DNA of 64,000 bases, from assembly GCA_015146655.1 (NCBI GenBank), contig VKHL01000022.1, positions 1 through 64,000 on the forward strand, in the 5' to 3' direction. This stretch comes from Ochromonas danica (taxonomy: Eukaryota; Sar; Chrysophyceae; Chromulinales; Chromulinaceae). Every line of letters begins with the position of its first letter. Within the stretch, counting starts at the first letter, position 1. Below are positions 30,701 through 40,133 of this stretch, piece after piece. Both the position numbers and the translations under genes were made by a program. The notes beneath the pieces were generated by a model, which did not search any database, was not told where the DNA came from, and was given only the letters and a program-made list of their open reading frames with translations.

Positions 30701-33607
30701 CCAGCAGAAGAGTATATAGATACAATAAAGAAGCACGATTTCTTATCAAATGCCATCTTCTTCTTGGATACTTTATCAGTGTTTAATCACACAATCCCTT
30801 TCAATGTCTTACAACTACAAAAAGAGGTGGGAATCGTCTGTTTGGAATATTTCGCTAAATATGCTAATATGCTCAATTATTTACAATATCAACTGCATTC
30901 ACCTATTGCCAAGATTTCCGATCTGTACGATATTGCAAAGTTGGTTGTTCGTTTACTTCACAATTTACATCAAACCTATGAAGTTTATTTAACCCATCAA
31001 CCACAATATCGCCAGCAGTTACACAATGAAGAGATTCACATTCATGATAAGATGTGTTCTATGTTATGTATGGTTTGCCAGCATAAAGAAGCTGCTTATA
31101 CTGCCTTGACTGAATGGAGTATTCAAGCTGCTTTGCAAAGATATATGCCACCACCTCTGTCAGGATTACCCAATATCTCTCATGGTGGTAAATTCAAGTC
31201 TTTTATCCGATCTTCTCAAAGCAGTACCAATCTGAATTTAGATCTGATAACGGGTGATAGTCCTCGAAAACGTGGTTCCATATCTTCATCAGTACGTGTT
31301 CGAAATCGATCAACTATGGAGACAGCGAGAAGTCACGATGGTCAGTCCACTATTTCTTCAAGTCAAATGCGCTCGCAGAAAACACAACTGTCACTCCAGC
31401 GATCACCAACTAACCGCACCTTCAACTTGGATGATCTGGAAGAAGATGATGATAACTTTGTTGATGATTATCTTCCTCCTCATCGTCATTATGCATTGGA
31501 ACTCTTGGAATTGCCTGCTTCTTTCTTTGAGTTATGCTCCTGTTTAGGAGCCATTGACTCAGGGCTTTCTTTTTGTATGGTCTCAGGCTTTCTTCGAAGA
31601 GCTTTAGACAAACTGATGATTCTGCATTACCAATTGGTACGAGCGAAAGTAATTTACCCCAGACAATTTTTACAAATTATTAAATGGGAGGATCGCAAGT
31701 ATGATTTTGCTGGTTGCTTTCGATTGATGTGTACTATGGCCAACTATCACCATCCACAGCATGGATCATCGAATGAGTTGATATTGTCTTCGTTATATAA
31801 TATCTTCGAAATTGCCCGAGATATTTTGAACTTGAAGATCAAACGACAGGAAGAAGTAATTTTGGTCATCTATGAGTGTTTGGCTTCTCTTTCGAAAGAT
31901 TCTTTTCGAGTCTCTCAGTTAATTGAAGAGTATGATTTGTTAACATTCATTCAACGCGAACTCTACTTGTTGGATGAGTTTCCGGCACGCGGTGCTGAGG
32001 CAGCTGTGAATGTTCTACACTTTTCCTGCCATGGTCTTACCTCTGCTTATATTATACGCTTAATCCCACTTTTGCGAGAAGCGCTAAGCAAGACTTCTAG
32101 AGTCTACCCTCATTTAGATGAAGCTATTCGACGCGCTCATTGGACTTTAACAAAGAGTGCAATGATCTATAAAAGCACCGTTGATTCATCTTATCATGTT
32201 GACGAAGAAAACATCAATCAGCTTCATGTCGAAATAGAGAGATTCATTCGAACTGGAGATAATGCTGACCGTTTGGACTATAAAGGCGTTGCTTCCTATT
32301 ATCAAGTAAACTATCCTGTCGATCGCATGGACACGTACAAAACCTTGGCCAGTAATGATGGTGAAGGCATATTAAATATCCGTAAAAGCAGCAACTTCAC
32401 CACGAACTTCTTAAAGACTATGCATCTAAAGGAGGATACGGTGGATGATTTGAAAGACCATCGTCTCAAACGAGCGATCTTTTATAGTGAACCAAAGCAT
32501 GACGGTAGTGTTAACAGTACAATATTGTCGAATCTTGATGATATGTCAACAGGGAGCCATAAATCATCGAATAGTACCCCTAAGAGCAGTCGAAATGGCA
32601 CTCCTAGGAAGAATTTTGCTACGAAATTTAATGAACGCTTGCATTTGCAGAACATTCGCACCACGCCAGTTGGATCTCCCATGCATCATGGGAGTCGAGC
32701 GAACAAAGCTAGAGATGTTAGAAGTCCTTCTGGTATGGCCGGTGTCAATCCAGCCATAAGAAGATTGCGCGGGTATGATAGTCCGCGTCGTGCTTCCTCA
32801 CCAAAGAGTCGTGATAGTCCACGGACGCCAAATAGTTCACGAAGAGCAGCCCAAGAAGTAGATATTACCTCCAGTATACTTCAAAAAACTGCTGATGTCT
32901 TGGAATCAACAAGTGGCAGATCATCATTAAAGTCGCAATCTCAAGATGTACTCGGTGAATATTCGCATTGTGGTGTGACAACTTGTGGTTCTTTGCGATT
33001 TCCCCATATTTGCTCTGCACCAGTCACACCTCTTGAGAAAAGAGATAGTGGCTTCTTTGTTGAAGATAGAGGTAATCCCGTCTTACAAACAGTTCATGAG
33101 GGTGATATGCCTAACTTGAGTCTGCTTGCCAAGTCATCTACAATGCCGAATATCTCTGTGTTAACCTATCCTACGGGAGGAATGACTTCTGAACATGGTG
33201 CTTTTACAAAGCTCTCTTCTGATGACGTTGATCGGCTGTCTCGTGGTTTGCGCTTCCCAGAAGCGGAGAAAGAAGAAATATTACCCATGTCACATCTCTC
33301 AGCAAGAGAGAGTGGATTACAAGAGCTGATAGCATATCGAAAAGGCAAGGATGGATTTGGTGAAATTCAGAAGGTGGATGTCTATAATCTGTCTCCGTAT
33401 GGCACTGGTAAATCAAACAAGCCATTATTGTCTCCAGCAAAAGGCAATTACAGGATGACAGCATCTACTACTGGTGCGAAGAAAAGACTAAAGCCAAAGA
33501 AGGTTGAACCTCCTGTAATTCCTGTATTGTCAGTGAATGATATGCCAGATCTCAAAATGACTCGTCCACCTCCCGCCACTCCTCTCAAGACGAAGACAAT
33601 CGATTAG
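27707..33607 (+). CDS. 1966-aa IQ-motif, helical-repeat protein, unknown function
   Basis: A single uninterrupted exon of 5.9 kb. An IQ-like calmodulin-binding motif lies near 255-275 (VAAVLIQHTFRARKSKK). The centre, about 380-1500, is leucine-rich and almost wholly helical, like HEAT/armadillo repeats, with no transmembrane helix. The last 450 residues are Ser/Pro/Arg-rich and disordered (SPRRASSPKSRDSPRTPNSS), probably phosphorylated. I do not recognise an orthologue. IQ + ARM architecture suggests a cytoskeletal or ciliary scaffold (inference). A neighbouring flagellar-type gene converges on it from 33834. ATG 27707 is preceded in frame only by a GTG. Confidence 0.8.
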   Translation: MEKERMGKDVFKTVEVNLHTEKRLHSALSPQDLQGHQNKDQLQSPSYRQSLREVRHLGLDSQSYRELVHLPPVDRESQERHNAYVHQLGADVLQTMLSEAKANAMERERALKKSSKVGTLLRKKVKVTDFADDGVAISIEQDWDTSSWNDNLVEAGCEALIYVFYDLYEVSSLERKNKALQMLQKLLNRHNAAELFLRKNLEMLIGKATSRLIRNGTSCGVLNLLYVLDGCKEKFTAELSNFKFNGRAVEMLLVEAKVAAVLIQHTFRARKSKKQLQSKLPSGTLEQVETETRKDLNGTNSKPAIDPITAEHIASFGTEKEVFYRKMRVINARSTALRKVWRKMHDVDMGATTTTTASLPTVARDKRWIGGLRGPIHLDGTHVHLALQIIAYLVSDVCQGFTQGNREDVVRAQGCIILSTFLACPTSPFVFQAAKILSEVSKVSESFFYVISAGVIQSTFRFMKYARTVHGIGTKVIHKAEQSNKDNKLYRENQLLLAFLNCFDIIIYTSEHAAGIYRAFQGYDFIKLAYGTVEQTDYHALLLYLHRSNTITDLEELVKQKQLALTNKYKINYKDNPPGDIKPPNVTTNGQPVVTLEKMLQGITSLLADGYLLKELSTIILEVPQISLLKRALRCLLTFLSSYAHYRVVEEITAYGGKLLIKLIDLLSHDEEEIALLVVLVAMQFNTQRTSRKALFTIHVAKYLLDFQQAVVKKNGGFLLQHNANNGSVKTKLVDANPSYAYIQDPVFERSIFFTVSLCRQFDWRLYDSNFLYNEITSSARATFCKRYLYLDLLISMKIDHVAGGSPSPQRSTSWFAKATANTPYSKANTDVESYLLARMRSSHEKQSKSTFQEDIEGILNSITNDNIHLLTISDWIIIPNQYPLCLGLSQQMSVLAPEIIANYFIHPENPFYYEALPLHESVAVCQLIEGLCAFHQTARLIYSRQVVLFLIKFIYLNKFLFLGKDMDAMTVRVLLNGIKSSFIALGRLCIAIKETIIPAEEYIDTIKKHDFLSNAIFFLDTLSVFNHTIPFNVLQLQKEVGIVCLEYFAKYANMLNYLQYQLHSPIAKISDLYDIAKLVVRLLHNLHQTYEVYLTHQPQYRQQLHNEEIHIHDKMCSMLCMVCQHKEAAYTALTEWSIQAALQRYMPPPLSGLPNISHGGKFKSFIRSSQSSTNLNLDLITGDSPRKRGSISSSVRVRNRSTMETARSHDGQSTISSSQMRSQKTQLSLQRSPTNRTFNLDDLEEDDDNFVDDYLPPHRHYALELLELPASFFELCSCLGAIDSGLSFCMVSGFLRRALDKLMILHYQLVRAKVIYPRQFLQIIKWEDRKYDFAGCFRLMCTMANYHHPQHGSSNELILSSLYNIFEIARDILNLKIKRQEEVILVIYECLASLSKDSFRVSQLIEEYDLLTFIQRELYLLDEFPARGAEAAVNVLHFSCHGLTSAYIIRLIPLLREALSKTSRVYPHLDEAIRRAHWTLTKSAMIYKSTVDSSYHVDEENINQLHVEIERFIRTGDNADRLDYKGVASYYQVNYPVDRMDTYKTLASNDGEGILNIRKSSNFTTNFLKTMHLKEDTVDDLKDHRLKRAIFYSEPKHDGSVNSTILSNLDDMSTGSHKSSNSTPKSSRNGTPRKNFATKFNERLHLQNIRTTPVGSPMHHGSRANKARDVRSPSGMAGVNPAIRRLRGYDSPRRASSPKSRDSPRTPNSSRRAAQEVDITSSILQKTADVLESTSGRSSLKSQSQDVLGEYSHCGVTTCGSLRFPHICSAPVTPLEKRDSGFFVEDRGNPVLQTVHEGDMPNLSLLAKSSTMPNISVLTYPTGGMTSEHGAFTKLSSDDVDRLSRGLRFPEAEKEEILPMSHLSARESGLQELIAYRKGKDGFGEIQKVDVYNLSPYGTGKSNKPLLSPAKGNYRMTASTTGAKKRLKPKKVEPPVIPVLSVNDMPDLKMTRPPPATPLKTKTID

Positions 33608-33833
33608 CTTGTTCTCCACTTCGATGCTGGTGAAATCATCATGTATATATAGTTCAATGTATAATATAAATCAATATTCTTTACGCATCAACAAGCTGTA
33701 TACTCTATTGCTGTTAAGTCCATCATTTACACTTCTCACGGACATTAACTTTTCTTAATCATGTTACACATTCATTAATAACGTATCCCCCAGTAGACTA
33801 TTTGATTCTCAAAAGAAATGATTAGACTCTTGC

Positions 33834-35754
33834 TTAATGGACAACAGGAGTAGGCAAACCCATTGGTTGCAACTTCGCACTTGTTTGTGTTCGACGCATT
33901 GGAGCGCTCTTTGGTCGATGTAACATGACTTCAACCTGTTTCACCGCTTGAGAAGAAGGATTGGTTACTTTCTTCACCAATCGTCTATATATCAATGTGC
34001 ATGGATTGAGATAGACAGATCCATTAGAAGTTGATAGACATGAAGACAAGCATGAAAGATAGTAGATCAACTTACTCTTCAACTTCTTTATAAGCAGCTG
34101 GGGGTGCAGTTCGACTATAGATAGCATTATTACCATTGTTATTGTTCCCACTAACACGATAACCATCAGCATGTTGAGTAGAAGTAATACGAACAAGAGT
34201 ATCACCTCCTCCACCACCACCTCCACTACGACGATATTGTTCATCTTGTTGTTCATAGGAGGTAGTACGATATGCTGATTGAGGACGTGATGAAGTACGA
34301 TAATTGAAATCTCCTGTATCATCTAAATCAGCTATACTACCATTATTATTATTATTCGCATTAGTATTGTTATTATTATTCATAGGAGATGCACCCATTT
34401 TCACCATACGTGCATGTGATTTGGGATATTTGGCACTTTCAGGACGATCTGGTCGTTCTGATGGTAAAGGTCGACCTGTACCACCACCACCACCACCACC
34501 TCCACCTCCAGGAGAGTTTGGATAGTTATTAGTAGTAGTATTATTAGTATTATTGTTAGTTTGTCCTGAAGGTGGAGGTGGACTAGGTGAACGTGGACGT
34601 GATCGTACAGGCATAGTATTCTTTAATTGAGGTCCACCAAATACAATCTCTGTCATACGTTGTTGATTTGTCACTTGATTACATACAAGACAACGTACTT
34701 TACCAATATCTGTTCCATCTAATAGACCATCTTCTTCACCTACTAAAGCATATTGTTTTAATTCTTTTCTTAATTCTTTTAAACAATACGATACAATACG
34801 ATCTACACGACGATCCATTTTTTGATCTAATGATGTCCATTTTTCCATATTTTCAACTTTTAATGAAGCTAAACGATGTTCTAATTCTTCAACTAATCCT
34901 TCTAATGATGATAATGAACTTTGATCAGCTTTATTTAATAAAATACTAATATCAGCTTTTGTTTCTAAATCTTGTCGATTTGCTTTATCAACTTGTAATG
35001 TTGTAATATCTTGTGTCATTGGTATAAAATATTTTTCAGGATAATTTTCAATAATTTGATGTATTTTCTCTGTTAATGTAGCTGTATTAGATAAACGATT
35101 TTCAACTTGTTTATATCGTAAATCATGAACAGCTAATGCATCTTGTAAATTATGTAATTCTATTAAATATTCTTTATGATTATTTTCAATAGTCTTTTCA
35201 ATCTCATGAAAACGATCATTCATAGAAGATAATAATGATGATAATTGATTACATCTACTTTCAACTTGTTCTAATCGTTGTTGATAACTTTCTTGTTGGT
35301 TACCTTGATATTGTAATGTGGTCGTATGAGTGTGTAACTTCACTTCATGACTTTGAAGTTGACTTTGTAGACTTTTCTCAAGGGTCGAGATTTTCTTCTC
35401 ATTTTCTTGGTTACTATTACGAATGAGAAGTTTAAAGTTTTCCATCTCATTCCGTAAACTTTCTGCTAGAAGAGGGTCAAATCCATTACCAAAACCACCC
35501 CCCACTGACTTAGGGGTAGTAGTCATAGGAGGAGCAACGGTCTCTTGACTTTGACTCTTGGTCATCTCCACATGAGAAGAAAGTTGACTTTCTAAAGTCA
35601 ATTGACGTCTTAACAGATAGTCTAATTGTTGTTTAATAAGATCAAATACATCATTTAGTTTCTGTCCATCTACAAGAATAGATGCCACACTTTTAGCAGA
35701 CCAAGAATTGAAGAGTTTTTGACTGTCAACATCAACTTTCTCTGTTGCACTCAT
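33834..35754 (-). CDS. DUF4795-type coiled-coil protein (QRICH2-like, flagellar)
   Basis: Two exons, 35754-34076 and 33984-33834, phase 2 splice, 609 aa. The N-terminal 330 residues are long coiled coil. Then comes KADISILLNKADQSSL...LDQKMDRRVDRIV...LRKELKQ and, after it, VRCLVCNQ. This order (KAD heptads, paired DxKMDR helix, xCLxC) is the pattern of DUF4795 in QRICH2 and related flagellar proteins, where it ends xCxSCDR. The rest is Gly-, Asn- and Pro-rich low complexity, with runs from GGT/AAT microsatellites. The last exon encodes a conserved-looking RPKSAPMRRTQTSAKL tail. QRICH2 is needed for sperm flagella in animals, so an axonemal role is likely. The unspliced frame would stop at the donor (GAGTAA). 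Confidence 0.6.
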
Positions 35755-36086
35755 TGAGAGGGAATATCTACTTTGTCAAGTCTCTTCTTAATAAGAGATT
35801 AATTATTTCACTTTCTATTACTCACTCTTGGTAGAGGATAGGATAGGATAGGATAGGATAGGATAAGATAGGATTGGTTTGTTCTTCTTGAGTGGATCTG
35901 ACCAATCATCACCTGCTGACGAAACGGCTAGGGTGGTAAAACATGTTTAAACATGTTTAAACAGGTTTGACCATTTTACCAATTTTTACCTGTTCCCTCT
36001 ATGTTGACCTGCTCTCTCTCTCATCATAACAACAAGACAAGAGAGAGAAAAGAAGAAAAAGAGACAGAAAATAGATAAAATCAACA
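35755..36086. promoter_or_regulatory. Divergent spacer with GGATA repeat and AAACATGTTT palindromes
   Basis: 332 bp between the DUF4795 and ATG14/UVRAG-like genes. (GGATA)n occupies about 35836-35872. At 35938-35970 the palindrome AAACATGTTT occurs twice in tandem with a third imperfect copy (AAACAGGTTT), which could be a dimeric protein-binding site. No gene. Confidence 0.6.
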
Positions 36087-38466
36087 ATGAATCTTTGCTC
36101 CATTTGTAACTCGAAGCCAGCTATTGTTCATTCTATTTATTCTCATTTTCCTCGTTATTCTTCACCTTCTCCTCCTCCTCCTCCTAGTAGTAGTAATTCA
36201 CCTCCTCCTCCTCCTCCTCACCTCCCTTCTACTACCACTGCTACTATAATCGGTCACTACAAGAAGAAAGAAGAGCAAGAAGAAGTGAATAAAATAGTGT
36301 TTCGTCTGTCTGAAATTGCTCAATTGGCATCACGAGATCAAGAGTTAGTGGAGGCTATTGAAGTGGAGCTAGACCACAAGAGAACGAAGTCCACACCTGC
36401 TACTGCTACTGCTACTGCTACCTCAGTTAGTTACCTCAGTGAGGAAGAAGAGGAGAAGGAGGAGGAGGAGGAGAAGCTGCTTCTGGAGAAAACTCGTTTA
36501 TTGCGATTACTACATCGTAAAGGTAATGTTAGTAACAGAGGATGGAGGATTGTATAGTAGTATGAGTGAGATGGGGGATAGGGTAGAGCAGCTTAGGACT
36601 ACATTACATTATACTTCACTCTAGCAACAGGACTATATTACACTACCTTACTACACTACCTTACTACATGACATTACTACACTACCTTACTACACTACCT
36701 TACTACACTACATAGACTGCTGTACATTACTACACTACCTTACTACACGACATTACTACACTACCTTACTACACTACCTTACTACACTACCTTACTACAC
36801 TACATTACTGCATGACATTACTACACTACCTTACTACACTACCTTACTACACTACCTTTCTACATGACATTACTACACGACGTTACTACACTACATTACT
36901 ACACTACATTACTGCATGACATTACTACACGACGTTACTACACTACATTACTACACTACATTACTGCATGACATTACTACACGACGTTACTACACTACAT
37001 TACTACACTACATTACTGCATGACATTACTACACGACGTTACTACACTACATTACTACACTACATTACTGCATGACATTACTACACGACGTTACTACACT
37101 ACCAGCAGTGGCATATGACTACTGTATTACACTTCCCTACACTTCTTTACCCAATCCTTTGCCCTTCTCTTGTGAACTCTACGTCTCTTTCCTACCCTTT
37201 CTTCCCCCTCTACCCTTTCCCCTCCACCTTACTAATTGCTCTTGCGTTTATGTCTTACTATGTTGTGATTAAAACGAGAAGAAGCAGACAAGGAGAAATT
37301 ACTTCATCGTCTAAAACAAGAACAAGAACAACGAGAAGAACGAAGAAAGCTTAAAGAGTCTATAGCCATGAAGAAAACTCTCCTCCATGACATGAAGAAA
37401 GAGTTGTTCCTATTTGCTAAGGTACTGTAACACTCTCTCTATCACCATATACATATACATATATAGGAGAGGTGGAGGAGGAACTAGACTATAACACTAA
37501 CCTTGCTAACTGTGTGTGTAGGTTGTGGAGAAGAGAAGACTAGAGAGGGTTAAACAACTATTCCATATGATGCCAATATGTCCTGCTTTTCCTAAATCAA
37601 GAGCTACTAGAGACCATAACAACAATAACAACAACACTACCACTAAGAACACACATCATGACCATGTACATGGTGTAAGTACCATCATGGGGATGCCTTT
37701 ACCTAATAATGGATATTATGGCAACTGTCCTGTAGATGCACTAAGAATGGCATTATGTCATACAGTCCATCTAACTGATGCCTTATCAGCTGCTTTACAT
37801 ATCACATTACCTCATCGATTATATCCATTCCAACCTATGGGACCATTAATTTCACCACAGAATTCTGCTACAGATGTCTATGCTATCCTTCCGATTGAGA
37901 TGCCAAGTAATCGAGATTCATTAAGAGATTTCCAATGGATTACTATTGAAGACATTGGTCAGTATCATATGCAAGACAGTAGTAGTAATAGCAGCAGTAG
38001 TAGTCAATACTCGATTAATGAGAATTTCCAACAAGCTTTCTCTTTACTCTGTGTGGATATTTTGGTTTTATGTGTGGGAGTTGGTTTAACACCAGCTGAT
38101 CTCTTCCCACCTCAAGCACTGTTATTAAATCTGCATTTGATTGAGAGACATTGTCGAGAACGATTGGTTACGTTGGAAGGATTTGATCGTTGTACAACAG
38201 CATTAGCAGCATCGTTAAGTCATCCACTGTTAGATGAGGTGGAGCAACTAGAAGAAGTCTTACGACCACTCTGTTGGCGTTATCTTTCTTTCCATCCTAT
38301 GCAATGGAGTTCTACACCATCAGTTACAAGGAGGAAAGAATCTCGTGATGAGGAGGAATGGCAATGGATTGATAGTACAGACCAGGAGAATGATAAACCA
38401 TCCCAACCAAGGCCTCAATCAACACCATCAAGAACTATTCCTGATCTATTTGCTATGTTCAGATAA
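36087..38466 (+). CDS. ATG14/UVRAG-like autophagy PI3K subunit
   Basis: Three exons, 36087-36522, 37279-37421 and 37522-38466, phases 1 and 0, 507 aa. N-terminal LCSIC is a single CxxC, followed by Pro-rich sequence; acidic coiled coil runs from about 65 to 225. The C-terminal half resembles the ATG14/UVRAG domain: GMPLPNNGYYGN, then a helix with ALCHTVHLTDALSAAL, LPHRLYPFQPMGP (family: Y-P-L/I-x-P-M-G-S) and, after an insert, NFQQAFSLLCVDILVLC. These proteins join VPS34, VPS15 and Beclin/ATG6 to make PI3P on autophagosome or endosome membranes. ATG14 and UVRAG cannot be separated here; the CxxC favours ATG14. The exon 2 acceptor could be three bases downstream. Intron 1 (756 bp) is almost all tandem repeat. 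Confidence 0.65.
36636..37105. repeat. Satellite in ATG14-like intron 1 (13-bp monomers, 52-bp higher-order unit)
   Basis: Built from 12-14-base monomers like CATTACTACACTA/CCTTACTACACTA. In the right part, four variants form a 52-bp unit (containing TGCATGACATTACTACACGACG) that recurs at about 36862, 36914, 36966, 37018 and 37070 with almost no change. The left part is irregular. The array lies entirely within intron 1. Confidence 0.95.
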
Positions 38467-38871
38467 ATATGGGTGCAGTGCAATAACATGAAAAATCATC
38501 TGTGATAGTGTGTGATCAATTACATCATACAAGTCATTGTAAAATAAAGCTTATGAAATGGGGATGATGAAGGAAGGGCAAGAGTGCCGTTTAGTGTCGC
38601 ACTTTGATTATTAGCAAAAGGGGAGCGTCGATTGTACAAAGCTTGGTAGACAGTAATTCAAAAACAAAACAGAAATGTCGAAGACAGCAATGCGACATAA
38701 TGGAAAATAAACCTTCTCTTATCATCCGGTACATTATTCCATCAAAACATAGCACAGGTCAGACTAGAGTCAATATATACAAATGACGAAAAGTAAACAA
38801 AACAAGTTGACTTCATGAATCACTAGAGAGTGAGACGTTGTAACAAAGAGTAAGAAAGAACATAGTACGGC
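38467..38871. other. Convergent 3' spacer
   Basis: 405 bp between the stop codons of the ATG14-like and LEA2-like genes. No RNA gene or repeat recognised; the frame near 38604-38786 has no protein character. Confidence 0.5.
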
Positions 38872-39441
38872 TCAGAGCACATCCTGTTGACAATGATGTC
38901 TGTGCGACCATGGACCGAAGCTTACATCCAAGAATGTACCCATTTGAAATATCATGTCAACAGATCCCATAGTGGTATAGGATAGTCCCTGACTTTTACA
39001 TTGTTCATAAATAGCAAGTTGCTGACTTCCAGTGATATTGTAATGATAGACTAGGTTGAAATCCTTGTTTGATCTACCAGCAACAGTCATGGTACCATCG
39101 GGATCATCCAATAGACCCGTTCCAGATGTACAAGAGTCACCAGAGACATCCGTGGCAACTGAGACTTCAAAATCAGACAGTTTCAATTCAAACATGTTAG
39201 GGTTATAGACACGGTAGGTTTGAACAACCGTGTAAGGATGGAAAGTAACTTCTGTGCTTTGGTGGACTGCGTAGGGTGCCCTAGGAGCGACCGAGAGGGC
39301 AAACATGAGACCAATCGCACCAACGAAAAGGAGAATAATAGATCCCCATCCAACCGCTTTGCATTGAGGTGAATTGAGACATTTCTTCACATCTTTTTCA
39401 TTGGGAAAGATCAATTCTAAAGGCTCACTCGATTTCTTCAT
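38872..39441 (-). CDS. LEA2/NDR1-like membrane protein
   Basis: 189 aa from the first ATG at 39441. A basic/acidic cytosolic N-terminus of about 30 residues is followed by one membrane helix (GSIILLFVGAIGLMFAL) and a beta-rich extracytosolic domain: STEVTFHPYTVVQTYRVYNPN, LKLSDFEVSVAT, TVAGRSNKDFNLVYHY. A membrane helix followed by a strand-rich 'RVYNPNxxxLxLxxFEV' region is the LEA2 (NDR1/HIN1-like, TMEM106-like) layout. The family call is by architecture, so moderate. The frame stays open upstream without ATG, and a (CT)n tract precedes it, so an upstream exon cannot be excluded. Confidence 0.5.
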   Translation of the reverse strand: MKKSSEPLELIFPNEKDVKKCLNSPQCKAVGWGSIILLFVGAIGLMFALSVAPRAPYAVHQSTEVTFHPYTVVQTYRVYNPNMFELKLSDFEVSVATDVSGDSCTSGTGLLDDPDGTMTVAGRSNKDFNLVYHYNITGSQQLAIYEQCKSQGLSYTTMGSVDMIFQMGTFLDVSFGPWSHRHHCQQDVL

Positions 39442-39480
39442 TCTTCTTGTCAATTTCTTAATAACAGACAAACACACACA

Positions 39481-39511
<31 letters not shown>

Positions 39512-40133
39512 GTAGTAGACAGACCTTCTTTCTGTTGTTGTTATTGTTCTGATGGCTTGAGCCTCAAGGAACAAATCCAATCCTTCCCACCCGCACACAC
39601 ACAGACACGCAGGCACAGCCAGCCAGCCATTTCACTCACCCACACGCACGCCACTCTGTCTGTCCCAATCAGTCCAACGGCTGGTTCCGAGTTCCGAAGG
39701 ACAGAACACCAGCACAAGTACAAAACGGGAGAATTCTGAGCGGTTTCTTCAACCGGGAAGAGAGAGTTGAAAGTAGAATTTTGGTGGTTTCCAGAGTGGG
39801 TGGTCCGAAGAAGTCAAGTTGAGTGGCAGGACTTCACTTCACCCCTCTGGTTGTTGATGTTTGACTTGAATGTCATTTGACTTCTCGTCCGCTGTTGAAG
39901 TCTTCCTCTCTGAGCTGAGGCTTCGAAGTGGGAAGTCTTGGCCTCACTCGCTCAATAGAACAAGCTGATGGCAGCAATGAATGTTGGATAAGGTAAGCAG
40001 CTCTCTCAACTTGAATCATAAGAAAATATAATTCTCATCGAATTATGAATTAATTAAATATCAATATCATTAGTCTAATAATAATACCAACTACTAGTAT
40101 TTACTTCCGATTAGCTTATTAACTTCACAGTAA
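39442..40133. promoter_or_regulatory. Spacer upstream of LEA2-like gene
   Basis: 692 bp between the LEA2-like start and the katanin-type stop (both minus strand). (CT)n at 39479-39506 is followed by CACA/CAGC-rich sequence to about 39640. An A+T-rich part near 40020-40100 is the katanin-type 3' region. No gene supported. Confidence 0.55.
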
